A stretch of DNA of 64,000 bases from JAIBJN01 sp963699495 (GTDB lineage Bacteria > Actinomycetota > Thermoleophilia > Gaiellales > Gaiellaceae), in contig CAVOUB010000003.1 of assembly GCA_963699495.1 (NCBI GenBank), positions 434,001 to 498,000 of the forward strand, written 5' to 3'. Position 1 is the stretch's first letter, and each line of letters starts with the position of its first letter. Shown piece after piece: positions 26,043-34,016 of the stretch. The notes under the pieces were generated by a model, which worked only from the letters and a program-made list of their open reading frames with translations, did not search any database and was not told where the DNA came from. The translations under genes were made by a program, and so were the position numbers.

Positions 26043-27413
26043 CTAATCCAGACCCGGATCGCGCAGGCGCTGGAGCTCCGCGAGCCGGAAGGCGAGGTCG
26101 AGCGACTGGCGGGCGTTGAGCCTCGGGTCGCAGAGCGTCATGTAGCGGACGTTCAGCTGCTCCTCGAGCACGGCCTCCGAGCCGCCGAGGCATTCGGTCA
26201 CGTCTTCCCCGGTGAACTCGAGGTGGATGCCGCCCGGCCAGATGCGCTCCTTGCGGCAGGCTGCGAAGAAGCCCTCGATCTCGGCCATGATCGCGTCGAA
26301 GCGGCGGGTCTTGATGCCCGACTCGGTCTTGAAGACGTTCGCGTGCATCGGGTCGGAGGCCCACAGCACGGGCTGGCCGGACTCTCGCACCGCGCGCAGG
26401 ATCGGCGGCAGGAGGTCGTAGACCCGCTCCGCGCCCATGCGCGCGATCAGCGTCAGGCGGCCCGGCTCACGCCTCGGATTCAGGCGCTCGCAGAGCTCGA
26501 GGATCTCGTCCGGGGTGGCCGTCGGCCCGACCTTGAGGCCGAGTGGGTTGTTGACGCCGGCGAAGAACTCCACGTGCGCGCCGTCCGGCTGGCGCGTCCG
26601 CTCCCCGATCCAGAGCATGTGCGCGGAGCAGTCGTACCAGTCGCCCGTCGTCGAGTCACGCCGCGTGAGCGCCTCCTCGTAGTCGAGGACGAGGCCCTCG
26701 TGGCTCGTCCAGACGTCCACCTGGTGCAGCTGGGCCTCGGCGGAGAGGTCGATCCCGCAGGCGGCCATGAAGCGGAGGGCGCGCTCGATCTCCGACGCGA
26801 ACTGCTCGTAGCGGCGCCCCTCCGGGGAGGAGGCGACGAACTCCTGGTTCCACTCGTGGACGCGCATGAGGTCGGCGAAGCCGCCCTTCGTGAAGGCGCG
26901 CAGGAGGTTGAGCGTCGCGGTCGCGTGGTTGTACGCCTGCACCATCCGGTCGGGGTCGGGGATGCGGGCCTCGGCCGTCGGCGCGTCGTCGTGGATCATG
27001 TGCCCGCGGAAGGAGGGGATCTCGACCCCGCCGACCTCCTCGGTCGCCGACGAGCGTGCCTTGGCCAGCTGTCCGGCGAAGCGCCCGACCTTCACCACCG
27101 GGAGCGTCGCGCCGTACGTCAGGACGGCGGCCATCTGGAGCATGATCTTCAGCTTCTCGCGGATGTGGACGGCGGACAGGTCGTGGAACGACTCGGCGCA
27201 CTCGCCGGCCTGGAGCAGGAACGCGCGGCCGCGCGACGCCTCGGCCAGCGACGCCTTGAGCTGGCGCGCCTCGCCGGCGAAGACGAGCGGCGGCACGACG
27301 GCCAGCCGCGCCCGGGCGGCCTCCGCGCGCTCCTCGCTCGGCCACTCCGGCTGGTGGAGGGCCGTGAACGAGCGCCACGAGGAGGGCGTCCAGGCTGTCT
27401 TGGTGGCTGCCAT
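26043..27413 (-). CDS. aroF: class II 3-deoxy-7-phosphoheptulonate synthase (DAHP synthase)
   Basis: This enzyme starts the shikimate pathway by joining PEP and erythrose 4-phosphate. Its 456 residues belong to the plant/mycobacterial (AroA-II) type: LQAGECAESFHDLSAVHIRE with the metal Cys, RFAGQLAKARSS, EIPSFRGHMIHDDAPTAEAR, VWTSHEGLVLDYEEALTR, GERTRQPDGAHVEFFAGVNN and HLEFTGEDVTECLGG. Start ATG at 27411-27413, 35 bp from the divergent trpS start. Confidence 0.96.
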   Translation of the reverse strand: MAATKTAWTPSSWRSFTALHQPEWPSEERAEAARARLAVVPPLVFAGEARQLKASLAEASRGRAFLLQAGECAESFHDLSAVHIREKLKIMLQMAAVLTYGATLPVVKVGRFAGQLAKARSSATEEVGGVEIPSFRGHMIHDDAPTAEARIPDPDRMVQAYNHATATLNLLRAFTKGGFADLMRVHEWNQEFVASSPEGRRYEQFASEIERALRFMAACGIDLSAEAQLHQVDVWTSHEGLVLDYEEALTRRDSTTGDWYDCSAHMLWIGERTRQPDGAHVEFFAGVNNPLGLKVGPTATPDEILELCERLNPRREPGRLTLIARMGAERVYDLLPPILRAVRESGQPVLWASDPMHANVFKTESGIKTRRFDAIMAEIEGFFAACRKERIWPGGIHLEFTGEDVTECLGGSEAVLEEQLNVRYMTLCDPRLNARQSLDLAFRLAELQRLRDPGLD

Positions 27414-27433
27414 CGGCTCTCAGTCTAGTGAGG

Positions 27434-27439
27434 GATAAT
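27434..27439 (+). promoter_or_regulatory. -10 box (GATAAT) for leaderless trpS
   Basis: GATAAT ends 9 nt before the trpS GTG at 27449. No Shine-Dalgarno sequence lies between, so the transcript probably begins at or within a few bases of the start codon. The matching -35 would lie in the first codons of divergent aroF. Confidence 0.5.
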
Positions 27440-27448
27440 CGGGCCAAC

Positions 27449-28430
27449 GTGCGCGTTCTCTCCGGAATCCAGCCGACGGGCGAGAAGCACCTCGGCAACT
27501 ACGTGGGCGCCATCCGCCGCTGGGTGGCCCAGCAGCACGAGGTGGACGCCTTCCACCCCATCGTCGACCTGCACGCGATCACCCTTCCGCAGGAGCCCGA
27601 GGAGCTGCGCGAGTCGACCCTCGACCTGGCCGCGCTGCTGATCGCCTGCGGGCTCGACCCGGATGTCTGCACGCTCTTCGTCCAGAGCCACGTCCCCGAG
27701 CATCCGCGCCTCTCGTGGGTGCTGGAGTGCATGACGCCCTACGGCGAGCTGCGGCGCATGCCGCAGTTCCGGGAGAAGTCGGCCGCGCAGACGAGCTTCT
27801 CGGTCGGGGTCCTGACCTACCCCGTGCTGCAGGCGGCCGACATCCTCCTCTACGACGCCGACGTCGTCCCGGTCGGCGAGGACCAGCGGCAGCATCTCGA
27901 GCTCGCGCGGGACGTCGCGCAGCGCTTCAACCAGCGCTACGGCGAGACGTTCGTCGTGCCCGAAGGGACGTACGGCGACCTCGGCGCGAAGATCATGGAC
28001 CTGCAGGACCCGGGGAGCCGCATGTCCACCTCGCTCTCCTCGGATCTCGGCATCGTCAAGGTCCTCGACCCGCCGGACGCGATCAGGCGCAAGGTGCGCT
28101 CGGCGGTCACCGACTCGGGGCGCGACGTCGTCCGCGCAGAGGAGAAGCCCGGCGTGTCGAACCTGATCGAGATCATGGCCGTCGCCACCGGCGAGGCGCC
28201 CGAGGCGATCGAGGCCCGCTACGACGGCGCCGGCTACGGGAAGTTCAAGGAGGAGGTCGCCGAGGCCGTCGTCGAGCTCCTCGACCCGATCCGGCTCCGC
28301 TACGGCGAGCTGCGCGGTGATCCCGAGCAGCTCAGGGCGATCCTCGCGAAGGGCGCCGACAAGGCGCACGCGATCGCGGCAGGCGACGCTCGCGCGGGTG
28401 TACGACCGAGTCGGCTTCGTCCCTCCCTGA
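27449..28430 (+). CDS. trpS: tryptophanyl-tRNA synthetase, frameshift near the 3' end
   Basis: TrpS charges tRNA-Trp. The GTG at 27449 gives M/V-RVLSGIQPTGEKHLGNYVGA, with HLGN as the HIGH motif. DVVPVGEDQRQHLELARDVA and the KMSKS-like GSRMSTSLSSD follow. After ADKAHAIAA one surplus base at about 28380-28385 throws the frame off. Removing it gives ATLARVYDRVGFVPP and a stop at 28428-28430, a normal TrpRS ending (about 327 aa). The longer reading into the next gene is an artefact. The neighbour RDD gene starts 6 nt later. Confidence 0.94.
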
Positions 28431-28436
28431 GCCGCC

Positions 28437-29054
28437 GTGTACATCGCGCCGGACGGCTCCTACTCGGCCATGTATCCGCGCCTTCGCCGGCGCCTCGCAG
28501 CGGGCGCGATCGACTGGGTGCTCTGCTGGGTGGTCTTCCTGATCGCGTCGATCGTCGGCGGGATCTTCCAGGGGGTCGGCCTGGCGAGCCTCGACGCGGG
28601 AGAGCCGGGCGTCATCCTGGGGGTGACGTTGATCGTCATCGCCCAGCTGATCGCCGCCGCGCCGATCGTCGCCTACTTCACCTACTACTGGGCGCAAGGC
28701 GCGACGCTCGGGATGCGGGCCGCCGACATCGAGCTCGTGCGCGAGGAGACGGGAGCCCCGCCCTCGTGGAGGCGGACGCTTCCGCGGGCCGTCCTCGCCT
28801 TCCTCGTCGCGCTCGCGGTGCTGAACGCCTACTTCGCGTACGCGGGCCGCGACGAGGGCGACTTCGGGGCGCTCGAGCGCGCCCTCATCGCGGCCTCGGT
28901 CGTCGTCGCCGCGCTCGGCGTCGCGGCGAAGGCATGGATGCTGGTCGACGGCTCCCGCCGCTCGGCCCTCGACCGCCTGTTCGGCCTCGTCTACGTGGAG
29001 GAGTTCCTGTTCGTACGGGCGCGCCGCTCGCCCTGGACCGAGGCTAGGCGCTAG
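28437..29054 (+). CDS. RDD-family membrane protein
   Basis: A 205-residue integral membrane protein. RLRRRLAAGAIDWVLCWVV carries the R and D residues that name the family (Arg, then Asp in helix 1). Further helices are GVTLIVIAQLIAAAPIVAYF, AVLAFLVALAVLNAYFAY and LIAASVVVAALGVAAKAWML. GATLGMRAADIELV and RRSALDRLFGLVYV are family-typical loops. Function is generally unknown; some members are ion antiporters. It starts at GTG 28437, 6 bp after trpS, and ends 4 nt into the convergent rluB stop. Confidence 0.82.
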   Translation: MYIAPDGSYSAMYPRLRRRLAAGAIDWVLCWVVFLIASIVGGIFQGVGLASLDAGEPGVILGVTLIVIAQLIAAAPIVAYFTYYWAQGATLGMRAADIELVREETGAPPSWRRTLPRAVLAFLVALAVLNAYFAYAGRDEGDFGALERALIAASVVVAALGVAAKAWMLVDGSRRSALDRLFGLVYVEEFLFVRARRSPWTEARR

Positions 29055-29746
29055 GAGGAGATCGTCAGGGCCCGCAGGGCCGCGACCTCGTCGGGGGTGA
29101 GCTCGCGCCAGGCTCCGAGCGGGACGCCCTCCAGCGTCAGGCCCGCGTACCCGCTGCGGTGCAGGCGGTCCACCGGGTGGCCGACCGCCTCGCACATCCG
29201 CTTCACCTGGTGCTTGCGGCCCTCGTGCAGCGTCAGCTCCAGGGTCGACCGGCCGAGCCGGCGCACGGAGGCGGGCGCGGTCCTGCCGTCGTCGAGCTCG
29301 ATGCCCTCGGCGAGCCGCCGCAGCGCGTCGTCGTCGGGCTGACCCTCGACCTCGGCCTCGTAGACCTTGTCCACCTCGTAGCGCGGGTGGGCGAGCCGGT
29401 GGGAGAGCGGGCCGTCGTTGGTGAGGAGCAGCGCCCCGGTGGTGTCCGCGTCGAGCCGCCCGACCGGCACGACCCGCTGCCGGTGGCCGACCAGGTCGAC
29501 GACCGTCGGCCGGCCGTGCGGGTCGCTGGCCGTCGTGACCACGCCTGCGGGCTTGTGCAGGAGGACGTAGGCGAGCGGCTCCGGCGCGAGCGGCCGGCCG
29601 TCCAGCTCGACCCGGTCGGAGGGCTCGACGAACGTCGCCAGCCCCGCAACCTCCCCGTTCACGCGCACGCGGCCGGCCCGGATCAGCTCCTCGGCGCCGC
29701 GGCGCGAGGCGACTCCCGCCCGCGCCAAGTATGCGTTGAGGCGCAC
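29051..29746 (-). CDS. rluB: rRNA pseudouridine synthase (RsuA/RluB family)
   Basis: The enzyme isomerises a uridine of rRNA, probably in 23S rRNA. In its 231 residues an S4 RNA-binding domain (MRLNAYLARAGVASRRGAEE, RAGRVRVNG) is followed by the catalytic block PVGRLDADTTGALLLTNDG with the essential Asp, and ELTLHEGRKHQVKRMCEAVG. The scpA-scpB-rluB grouping is common, though here two short genes come between. Whether it is RluB or RsuA cannot be settled without comparison. Confidence 0.92.
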   Translation of the reverse strand: MRLNAYLARAGVASRRGAEELIRAGRVRVNGEVAGLATFVEPSDRVELDGRPLAPEPLAYVLLHKPAGVVTTASDPHGRPTVVDLVGHRQRVVPVGRLDADTTGALLLTNDGPLSHRLAHPRYEVDKVYEAEVEGQPDDDALRRLAEGIELDDGRTAPASVRRLGRSTLELTLHEGRKHQVKRMCEAVGHPVDRLHRSGYAGLTLEGVPLGAWRELTPDEVAALRALTISS

Positions 29747-29766
29747 AGCCCTGTCATTATCCTGCC

Positions 29767-30057
29767 GTGCCGATCTACATCACCCTGATGAAGTTCACCT
29801 CCCAGGGGATGGGCGGCATCCCCGCCTGGCGCGACCGGGTGGAAGAAGCGGAGCGGGCGATCGAGGCCCGCGGCGGCAAGCTGCTCGACGCCTACGTGAC
29901 TCTGGGGCGCTACGACGTGGTCGAGATCTTCGAGGCGCCCGACGACGAGACCGCCTACCAGATCCTCATCGAGGTCGCCAAGCACGGCCAGGTCACGACC
30001 GAGACCCTTCGCGCCTTCACGCGCGAGGAGGCCGAGCGGATCGTGAGGGAGAGCTAG
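29767..30057 (+). CDS. GYD-domain protein
   Basis: A 96-residue protein, M/V-PIYITLMKFTSQGM at the start, with the family core GKLLDAYVTLGRYDVVEIFE, where GRYD matches the Gly-Tyr-Asp name motif. Predicted alpha-beta fold resembling dimeric ferredoxin-like barrels. Function unknown. The start is GTG at 29767, divergent from rluB (20 bp between). It ends overlapping the convergent next gene by 4 nt. Confidence 0.82.
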   Translation: MPIYITLMKFTSQGMGGIPAWRDRVEEAERAIEARGGKLLDAYVTLGRYDVVEIFEAPDDETAYQILIEVAKHGQVTTETLRAFTREEAERIVRES

Positions 30058-30644
30058 CTCGACGCGATCGGGCGGCCGACCGTGAGCGTGTCGCGCAGGG
30101 CCGGGTCGAGCTCCGCGTAGGCGGCGTCCGGCAGAGCACCCAGGGAATCGACGACCTTGGTGAAGAAGCTCCGCGCAGCAGCCGCCGCGACGACGTCGAA
30201 GATCTCGTCGTCCGCCAGGCCGAGGTCACGCAACCGGTCGACGTCCTCCTGGGTGACTGACGTGGAGTCGGCGGCGACCTTCTCCGCCAGGTCCATGATC
30301 GCCACATCGACCGGCTCGAGGCCGGCCGCTCGGTGATCGAGCGCGATCTCCCGGACGGCCGCCGCGTCGAAGAAGCGCTCGGCCAGCACGGTCCCGTGCG
30401 CGAGCATGCAGTAGCTGGAGCGGAGCCGACGGGCGGCGGCGAAGGTGACGAGCTCGTACCGGCGCGCGTCCATCTGGGCCGTGATCGCCTCCCTGAGCGC
30501 CATCCAGGCGGCGACCACAGCCGGCCGGTGCGAGAAGATCGCGAGCGAGTTCGAGACGTACCCCTGGTCGGCGCGGTCCTCCTCGTAGAGGGCGGCCACG
30601 TCGCCGGTGGCGTCCTCCTCGGCAATCGGCTTGATGAACGCCAT
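30054..30644 (-). CDS. AhpD-like / carboxymuconolactone-decarboxylase-fold protein
   Basis: This 196-residue protein shows the helical AhpD fold: AIFSHRPAVVAAWMALREAI, RYELVTFAAARRLRSSYCML, HGTVLAERFFDAAAVREI. The active-site region SSYCMLAHG has one Cys and the downstream His but lacks the second Cys of the CxxC of true alkylhydroperoxidases, so it resembles the uncharacterised peroxidase-related subgroup. Start ATG at 30642-30644. It is 5 bp downstream of scpB and probably co-transcribed. Confidence 0.78.
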   Translation of the reverse strand: MAFIKPIAEEDATGDVAALYEEDRADQGYVSNSLAIFSHRPAVVAAWMALREAITAQMDARRYELVTFAAARRLRSSYCMLAHGTVLAERFFDAAAVREIALDHRAAGLEPVDVAIMDLAEKVAADSTSVTQEDVDRLRDLGLADDEIFDVVAAAAARSFFTKVVDSLGALPDAAYAELDPALRDTLTVGRPIASS

Positions 30645-30649
30645 CGCCG

Positions 30650-31240
30650 TCAGGCGGGTCGGCGGGCGACGTCCTCGAGGCGCGAGCGCAGCTCCTCGAC
30701 GTCCCCGGCGAGCTCCTCCAGCTCCGGGAGCTCCGAGCGGTCCGTCAACCCGAAGATCCGCTCGAAGAGCGGTGTCGTCTCGTAGCGGACGGCGCCTCCC
30801 TCCCGCTCCCGGCCGGCCTCCACGATCAGGCCTCGCTCGACGAGCCCGGCGACCGCCGAATCTGCCGCGACGCCCCGGATGCGAGCGATCTCCGGCCTCG
30901 ACACCGGCCCGAGGTACGCGACGACGGCCAGCGTCTCGAGCGACGCCTGCGTGAGCCCGCGCTGGACGGGGCGCTCGACGAGCCTCGCGCAGGCCTCCGC
31001 CGCCTCGCGCGCCGCGCGGAAGGCGTAGCCGCCGGCGACGTGCTCGAGCACCACCCCGCTCCGGCCCTCGCGGAAGCGGCCCGCGATGAGGCCGAGCGCG
31101 GTCTCGACGCGCTCCTCTTCCTCCTCGGTGACGCCCGCGAGCTCCGCGACGGAGAGCGGCCTGGAGGCGATGACGAGCAGCGCCTCGATCGTCCGCGCGA
31201 GCCGGTCGACCGGGTTCTCTACGAGGCGGAGGCGTTCCAT
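30650..31240 (-). CDS. scpB: segregation and condensation protein B
   Basis: ScpB dimerises through winged helices and forms the SMC-ScpAB condensin complex with ScpA. In its 196 residues: TIEALLVIASRPLSVAELAG (first wHTH), GYAFRAAREA, then LTQASLETLAVVAYLGPVSR with IARIRGVAADSAVAGLVERG (second wHTH) and the conserved end RYETTPLFERIFGL. It overlaps scpA by 22 nt. Confidence 0.94.
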   Translation of the reverse strand: MERLRLVENPVDRLARTIEALLVIASRPLSVAELAGVTEEEEERVETALGLIAGRFREGRSGVVLEHVAGGYAFRAAREAAEACARLVERPVQRGLTQASLETLAVVAYLGPVSRPEIARIRGVAADSAVAGLVERGLIVEAGREREGGAVRYETTPLFERIFGLTDRSELPELEELAGDVEELRSRLEDVARRPA

Positions 31241-31953
31241 ACCGTGATCGGCTCGAAGGGGCCCGCCTGCGCGATCCGCGCCTCGTTGCGCTTGCGCAGC
31301 TCGAGGAGGGCGAGGAAGGCGACGATCTGCTCGACGCGCGAGAGGCGGTCGACCTCGTTGTCGAACGCGAAGCGCCCGCGGGAGGCGAGCAGCGAGCGAA
31401 AGCGGTCGAGGAAGCGCGACAGCGGCGGGTAGGTGAGGACGAGGTGGCGGAGCGACGGCTCCGGCGGGACGACCGCGAGCGCGCGCAGCGCCACGGCCAG
31501 CTGGGCCGGGTCCTGCCGGGCGAGCGGTCGAGTGGGCACCGGTGCGAGCGGGGCCGCACCGAGGCGGAAGTAGCGGTCGGACTCCGCTGCGAGCCGCTCC
31601 TCGAGCCAGCCCGCCGCCGCACGGAAGCGGCGAAAGGCCGCCAGGCGCTCGGCCAGCTCCTCGGCGGCCTCCTCCGGGTCGAGGCCCTCGAGGTCGAAGT
31701 CCTCGCCCGGGAAGAGCCCCCGCGCCTTGAGCTCGAGGAGCGCGGCCACCAGCACGAGAAACTCGCCGCAGGCCTCGAGGTCGAGCAGGCCGCGCTCAGC
31801 GCGCGATTCCACGAACGCCAGCACGATCTCGGCCACGTCGACGTCCCGCAGCTCCAGCTCGTCCCTGAGGACGAGCGTGAGAAGCAGGTCGAAAGGCCCC
31901 TCGAACGCGTCGAGGTCGAGGGGTAGCTCGCGCACCGCGACCGCCATGGCCAC
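31219..31953 (-). CDS. scpA: segregation and condensation protein A
   Basis: ScpA is the kleisin that bridges SMC heads in chromosome condensation. In its 244 residues: the N-terminal LDAFEGPFDLLLTLVLRDEL, LRDVDVAEIVLAFVES, FLVLVAALLELKARGLFPG, and the C-terminal winged helix FDNEVDRLSRVEQIVAFLAL. A GTG at 31953 or an ATG at 31947 could start it. It is followed directly by scpB and preceded by lgt at 13 bp. Confidence 0.94.
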   Translation of the reverse strand: MAMAVAVRELPLDLDAFEGPFDLLLTLVLRDELELRDVDVAEIVLAFVESRAERGLLDLEACGEFLVLVAALLELKARGLFPGEDFDLEGLDPEEAAEELAERLAAFRRFRAAAGWLEERLAAESDRYFRLGAAPLAPVPTRPLARQDPAQLAVALRALAVVPPEPSLRHLVLTYPPLSRFLDRFRSLLASRGRFAFDNEVDRLSRVEQIVAFLALLELRKRNEARIAQAGPFEPITVWNASAS

Positions 31954-31966
31954 GATGCTAGAGGCG

Positions 31967-32872
31967 CTACCGGACGCGGCCCTTGGGGACGGCCATGGTC
32001 GGCCCTTCGGGCGGCTTGGGCGGCGCGGACGGGCTGCGTTCCGGATCCTTGCGCCGCTGCGACCAGACGAACGCGACGAGCGCGAGGACGAAGACCCCGA
32101 TCGAAACCCAGGCGTTCAGGCGCAGCCCCGCGAACTCGTGCGCCTCGTCGACGCGCAGCAGCTCCATCGCGAAGCGGCCGACGCAGTACCAGATGACGTA
32201 GAGCGCGAAGAGCCCCGGCGGCTTCAGGTTGAAGCGCTTGTCGACGAGCAGCAGGACGCCGACGCCGAGCAGGCACCACAGCGACTCGTAGAGAAACGTC
32301 GGATGGAAGGTCAGGTCGTCCAGATAGGCCGCCGGCCGGTTGAGCTGGTCGATCTCGACCGCCCACGGGAGGTCGCTCGGCTTCCCGAACAGCTCCTGGT
32401 TGAAGTAGTTGCCCCAGCGGCCGATCGCCTGCGCGAGCAGGAGCCCGGGCGCGACGGCGTCCATGAAGGCGTAGACGCTCTCCCCCGAGCGGTGGACGAC
32501 CCACGCGCCGACGAGAACGCCGGCGCCGATGCCGCCCCAGACCCCGAGGCCGCCCTGCCACACCGCGAAGGGCTCCCACCACTCGTCGTCGACGGTGCTC
32601 CAGCTCGTGATCACGTGGTAGAGGCGCGCGCCGACGATGCCGGCGAGCACTCCCCACATCGCGACGCGGAACACGAGGTCGCCGCCCGGGTCGCGCCAGA
32701 AGGCCCAGCGGCCCGTCCAGCGCCGGCCCGTGAGCCACACGGCCGCGACGATGCCGAGCAGAAGCATCAGCCCGTAGGCATGGATCTGGACCGGGCCCAG
32801 ATCGATCTCGCCGCTCGACGGGCTCGGAAACGAGCCCAGTGGAGCTCTAGTTAGTGCTCCCAGCGCGGGCAC
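31967..32872 (-). CDS. lgt: prolipoprotein diacylglyceryl transferase
   Basis: Lgt attaches diacylglycerol to the lipobox Cys of prelipoproteins in the membrane. The signature AIGRWGNYFNQELFGKPSD and HPTFLYESLW are present. Several membrane helices are visible (YGLMLLLGIVAAVWLTG, GVLAGIVGARLYHVI, PGLFALYVIWYCVG, WVSIGVFVLALVAFVW). 301 residues. It would process the DUF3352 lipoprotein and others. It precedes scpA. Confidence 0.95.
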   Translation of the reverse strand: MPALGALTRAPLGSFPSPSSGEIDLGPVQIHAYGLMLLLGIVAAVWLTGRRWTGRWAFWRDPGGDLVFRVAMWGVLAGIVGARLYHVITSWSTVDDEWWEPFAVWQGGLGVWGGIGAGVLVGAWVVHRSGESVYAFMDAVAPGLLLAQAIGRWGNYFNQELFGKPSDLPWAVEIDQLNRPAAYLDDLTFHPTFLYESLWCLLGVGVLLLVDKRFNLKPPGLFALYVIWYCVGRFAMELLRVDEAHEFAGLRLNAWVSIGVFVLALVAFVWSQRRKDPERSPSAPPKPPEGPTMAVPKGRVR

Positions 32873-32920
32873 GGGCGGGAGCCTACCGGCTCAGCAACGC
32901 GCCGCTCGCGCGGAACGGGG

Positions 32921-33124
32921 CTACACCAGGATCTTCAGCGCCAGCTCGTGGGAGCAGCCCTGGCGGAGGAGATCGGTGGCCAGGTGAAGGTCGACGTAGG
33001 TGAGGTCGGCCAGCTCCCTGGCCTGGGGGGCCGGGTATCCGGCCCGCTCGAGCTCCTCCGTGCGCCAGCTCCTGACGAGCTCCGCTTCGGGGTCAAAGTC
33101 AAGTTCGAGTTCTACCGCAGGCAT
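32921..33124 (-). CDS. small conserved hypothetical protein (67 aa)
   Basis: Starts M-PAVELELDFDPEAELVRSW and ends RQGCSHELALKILV. It is acidic, soluble and helical after residue 15 (WRTEELERAGYPAPQAREL, VDLHLATDLL). No family was recognised. A weak purine-rich site (GGAAGGAA) lies about 9 nt before the ATG at 33122-33124. It is divergent from another 67-codon gene at 33276. Confidence 0.6.
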   Translation of the reverse strand: MPAVELELDFDPEAELVRSWRTEELERAGYPAPQARELADLTYVDLHLATDLLRQGCSHELALKILV

Positions 33125-33183
33125 CAAGGGGGTTCCTTCCGCTGATCTATTCCCAGATTCGGCTAGAACCGGCCGGCGGTTGT

Positions 33184-33197
33184 CCCCCGACCGGGGG
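33184..33197. promoter_or_regulatory. GC palindrome in the divergent gap of two small genes
   Basis: CCCCCGACCGGGGG is an almost perfect palindrome in the 151-bp gap between divergent starts at 33124 and 33276. It could be an operator or a hairpin; nothing else stands out in the gap. Confidence 0.3.
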
Positions 33198-33275
33198 AAG
33201 TGCTCGGTTGAGGCGTGCTTCATCCGCAACTCATACCGCAGGGAAGATCGCGGCCCGCTCGCCCGTCCTGTGTGC

Positions 33276-33479
33276 ATGAGCAACCACAGGAACGAACTCC
33301 TGGATCTGCACTTCGCCTCGGTCGCAGGCTCGCTTCTGGGCGCCCGCCCGCACCAGGCGGCCGCCGTCCGCGACGCCGAGCCCGAGGTCTACGAGGCGCG
33401 CCAGAGCGCCGTCCGCCGTGCGCTCGACGCTCTGAGGCGCCGCCGCAGCCAGCCGGTCGCCAGCGCCAAGCGCGCGTAG
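33276..33479 (+). CDS. small hypothetical protein (67 aa)
   Basis: M-SNHRNELLDLHFASVAGSL opens the product, and it ends in a basic helix (RQSAVRRALDALRRRRSQPV). It is soluble, probably helical and basic at the C-terminus; a nucleic-acid contact is possible but unproven. The ATG is at 33276. No family recognised. Confidence 0.45.
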   Translation: MSNHRNELLDLHFASVAGSLLGARPHQAAAVRDAEPEVYEARQSAVRRALDALRRRRSQPVASAKRA

Positions 33480-33481
33480 TC

Positions 33482-34000
33482 TCAGGCTTCGGGGGTGCGC
33501 CAGACGTCTTCGCCGTCCGCCCGCTCCCCGGTCCGCCGAAGACCGGCTCGCGCCGCGACCGTCGCGGAGGCCGCGTGCTCGGGGTGGACATGGGCGATCA
33601 CGGTCTCGACGCCGCGCGCTCGCAGCCACTCGACGAGTGCGCAGGCGGCTTCGGAGGCGAATCCGCGCCCCTGCCAGCGGACTCCGATCACCCAGGCGAC
33701 GTGGGCGGTTCGGCGCTCCCCGCGGGCCCTGAGGGTTGCCTGCAGGGTGCCGAGCGCCTCGGAGTTCGCGCGTGCGCGCACGGTCCAGTTGAGCCACTCC
33801 TCGCCGGGAACCGGCGAGCCGGCCACGAGCGCGGCGTAACGCTCACGAAGCTCGACGGCGGTCAAGGGCCGGCCGCCGATGAACTCGTGCAGCCGCTCGT
33901 CGCCGAGCACGCCCGCCAGCTCGTCCGCGTCGTCGACCCTGAGGGGCTCCAGGCTGAGCCGGTCGGTGAGGATGGCGCGGCTCTCGTCGGGCGCGCTCAC
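33482..34000 (-). CDS. GNAT-family N-acetyltransferase
   Basis: A 172-residue acyltransferase of the RimJ/RimL-like subfamily. RLSLEPLRVDDADELAGVLG at the start, then the acetyl-CoA pyrophosphate loop VRWQGRGFASEAACALVEWL (R/QxxGxA type), and a C-terminal HPEHAASATVAARAGLRRTG, the usual N-x-x-S position being A here. Substrate unknown. GTG start at 34000, 16 bp after the dnaE stop on the same strand. Confidence 0.85.
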   Translation of the reverse strand: MSAPDESRAILTDRLSLEPLRVDDADELAGVLGDERLHEFIGGRPLTAVELRERYAALVAGSPVPGEEWLNWTVRARANSEALGTLQATLRARGERRTAHVAWVIGVRWQGRGFASEAACALVEWLRARGVETVIAHVHPEHAASATVAARAGLRRTGERADGEDVWRTPEA

Positions 34001-34016
34001 CGGCGGCGGGCGCCCG

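Noticed and set aside
30054..32738. An 894-codon minus-strand frame across four genes
   Set aside because: Only the last 196 codons (AhpD-like protein) resemble a protein family. The rest is the shadow of scpB, scpA and lgt.
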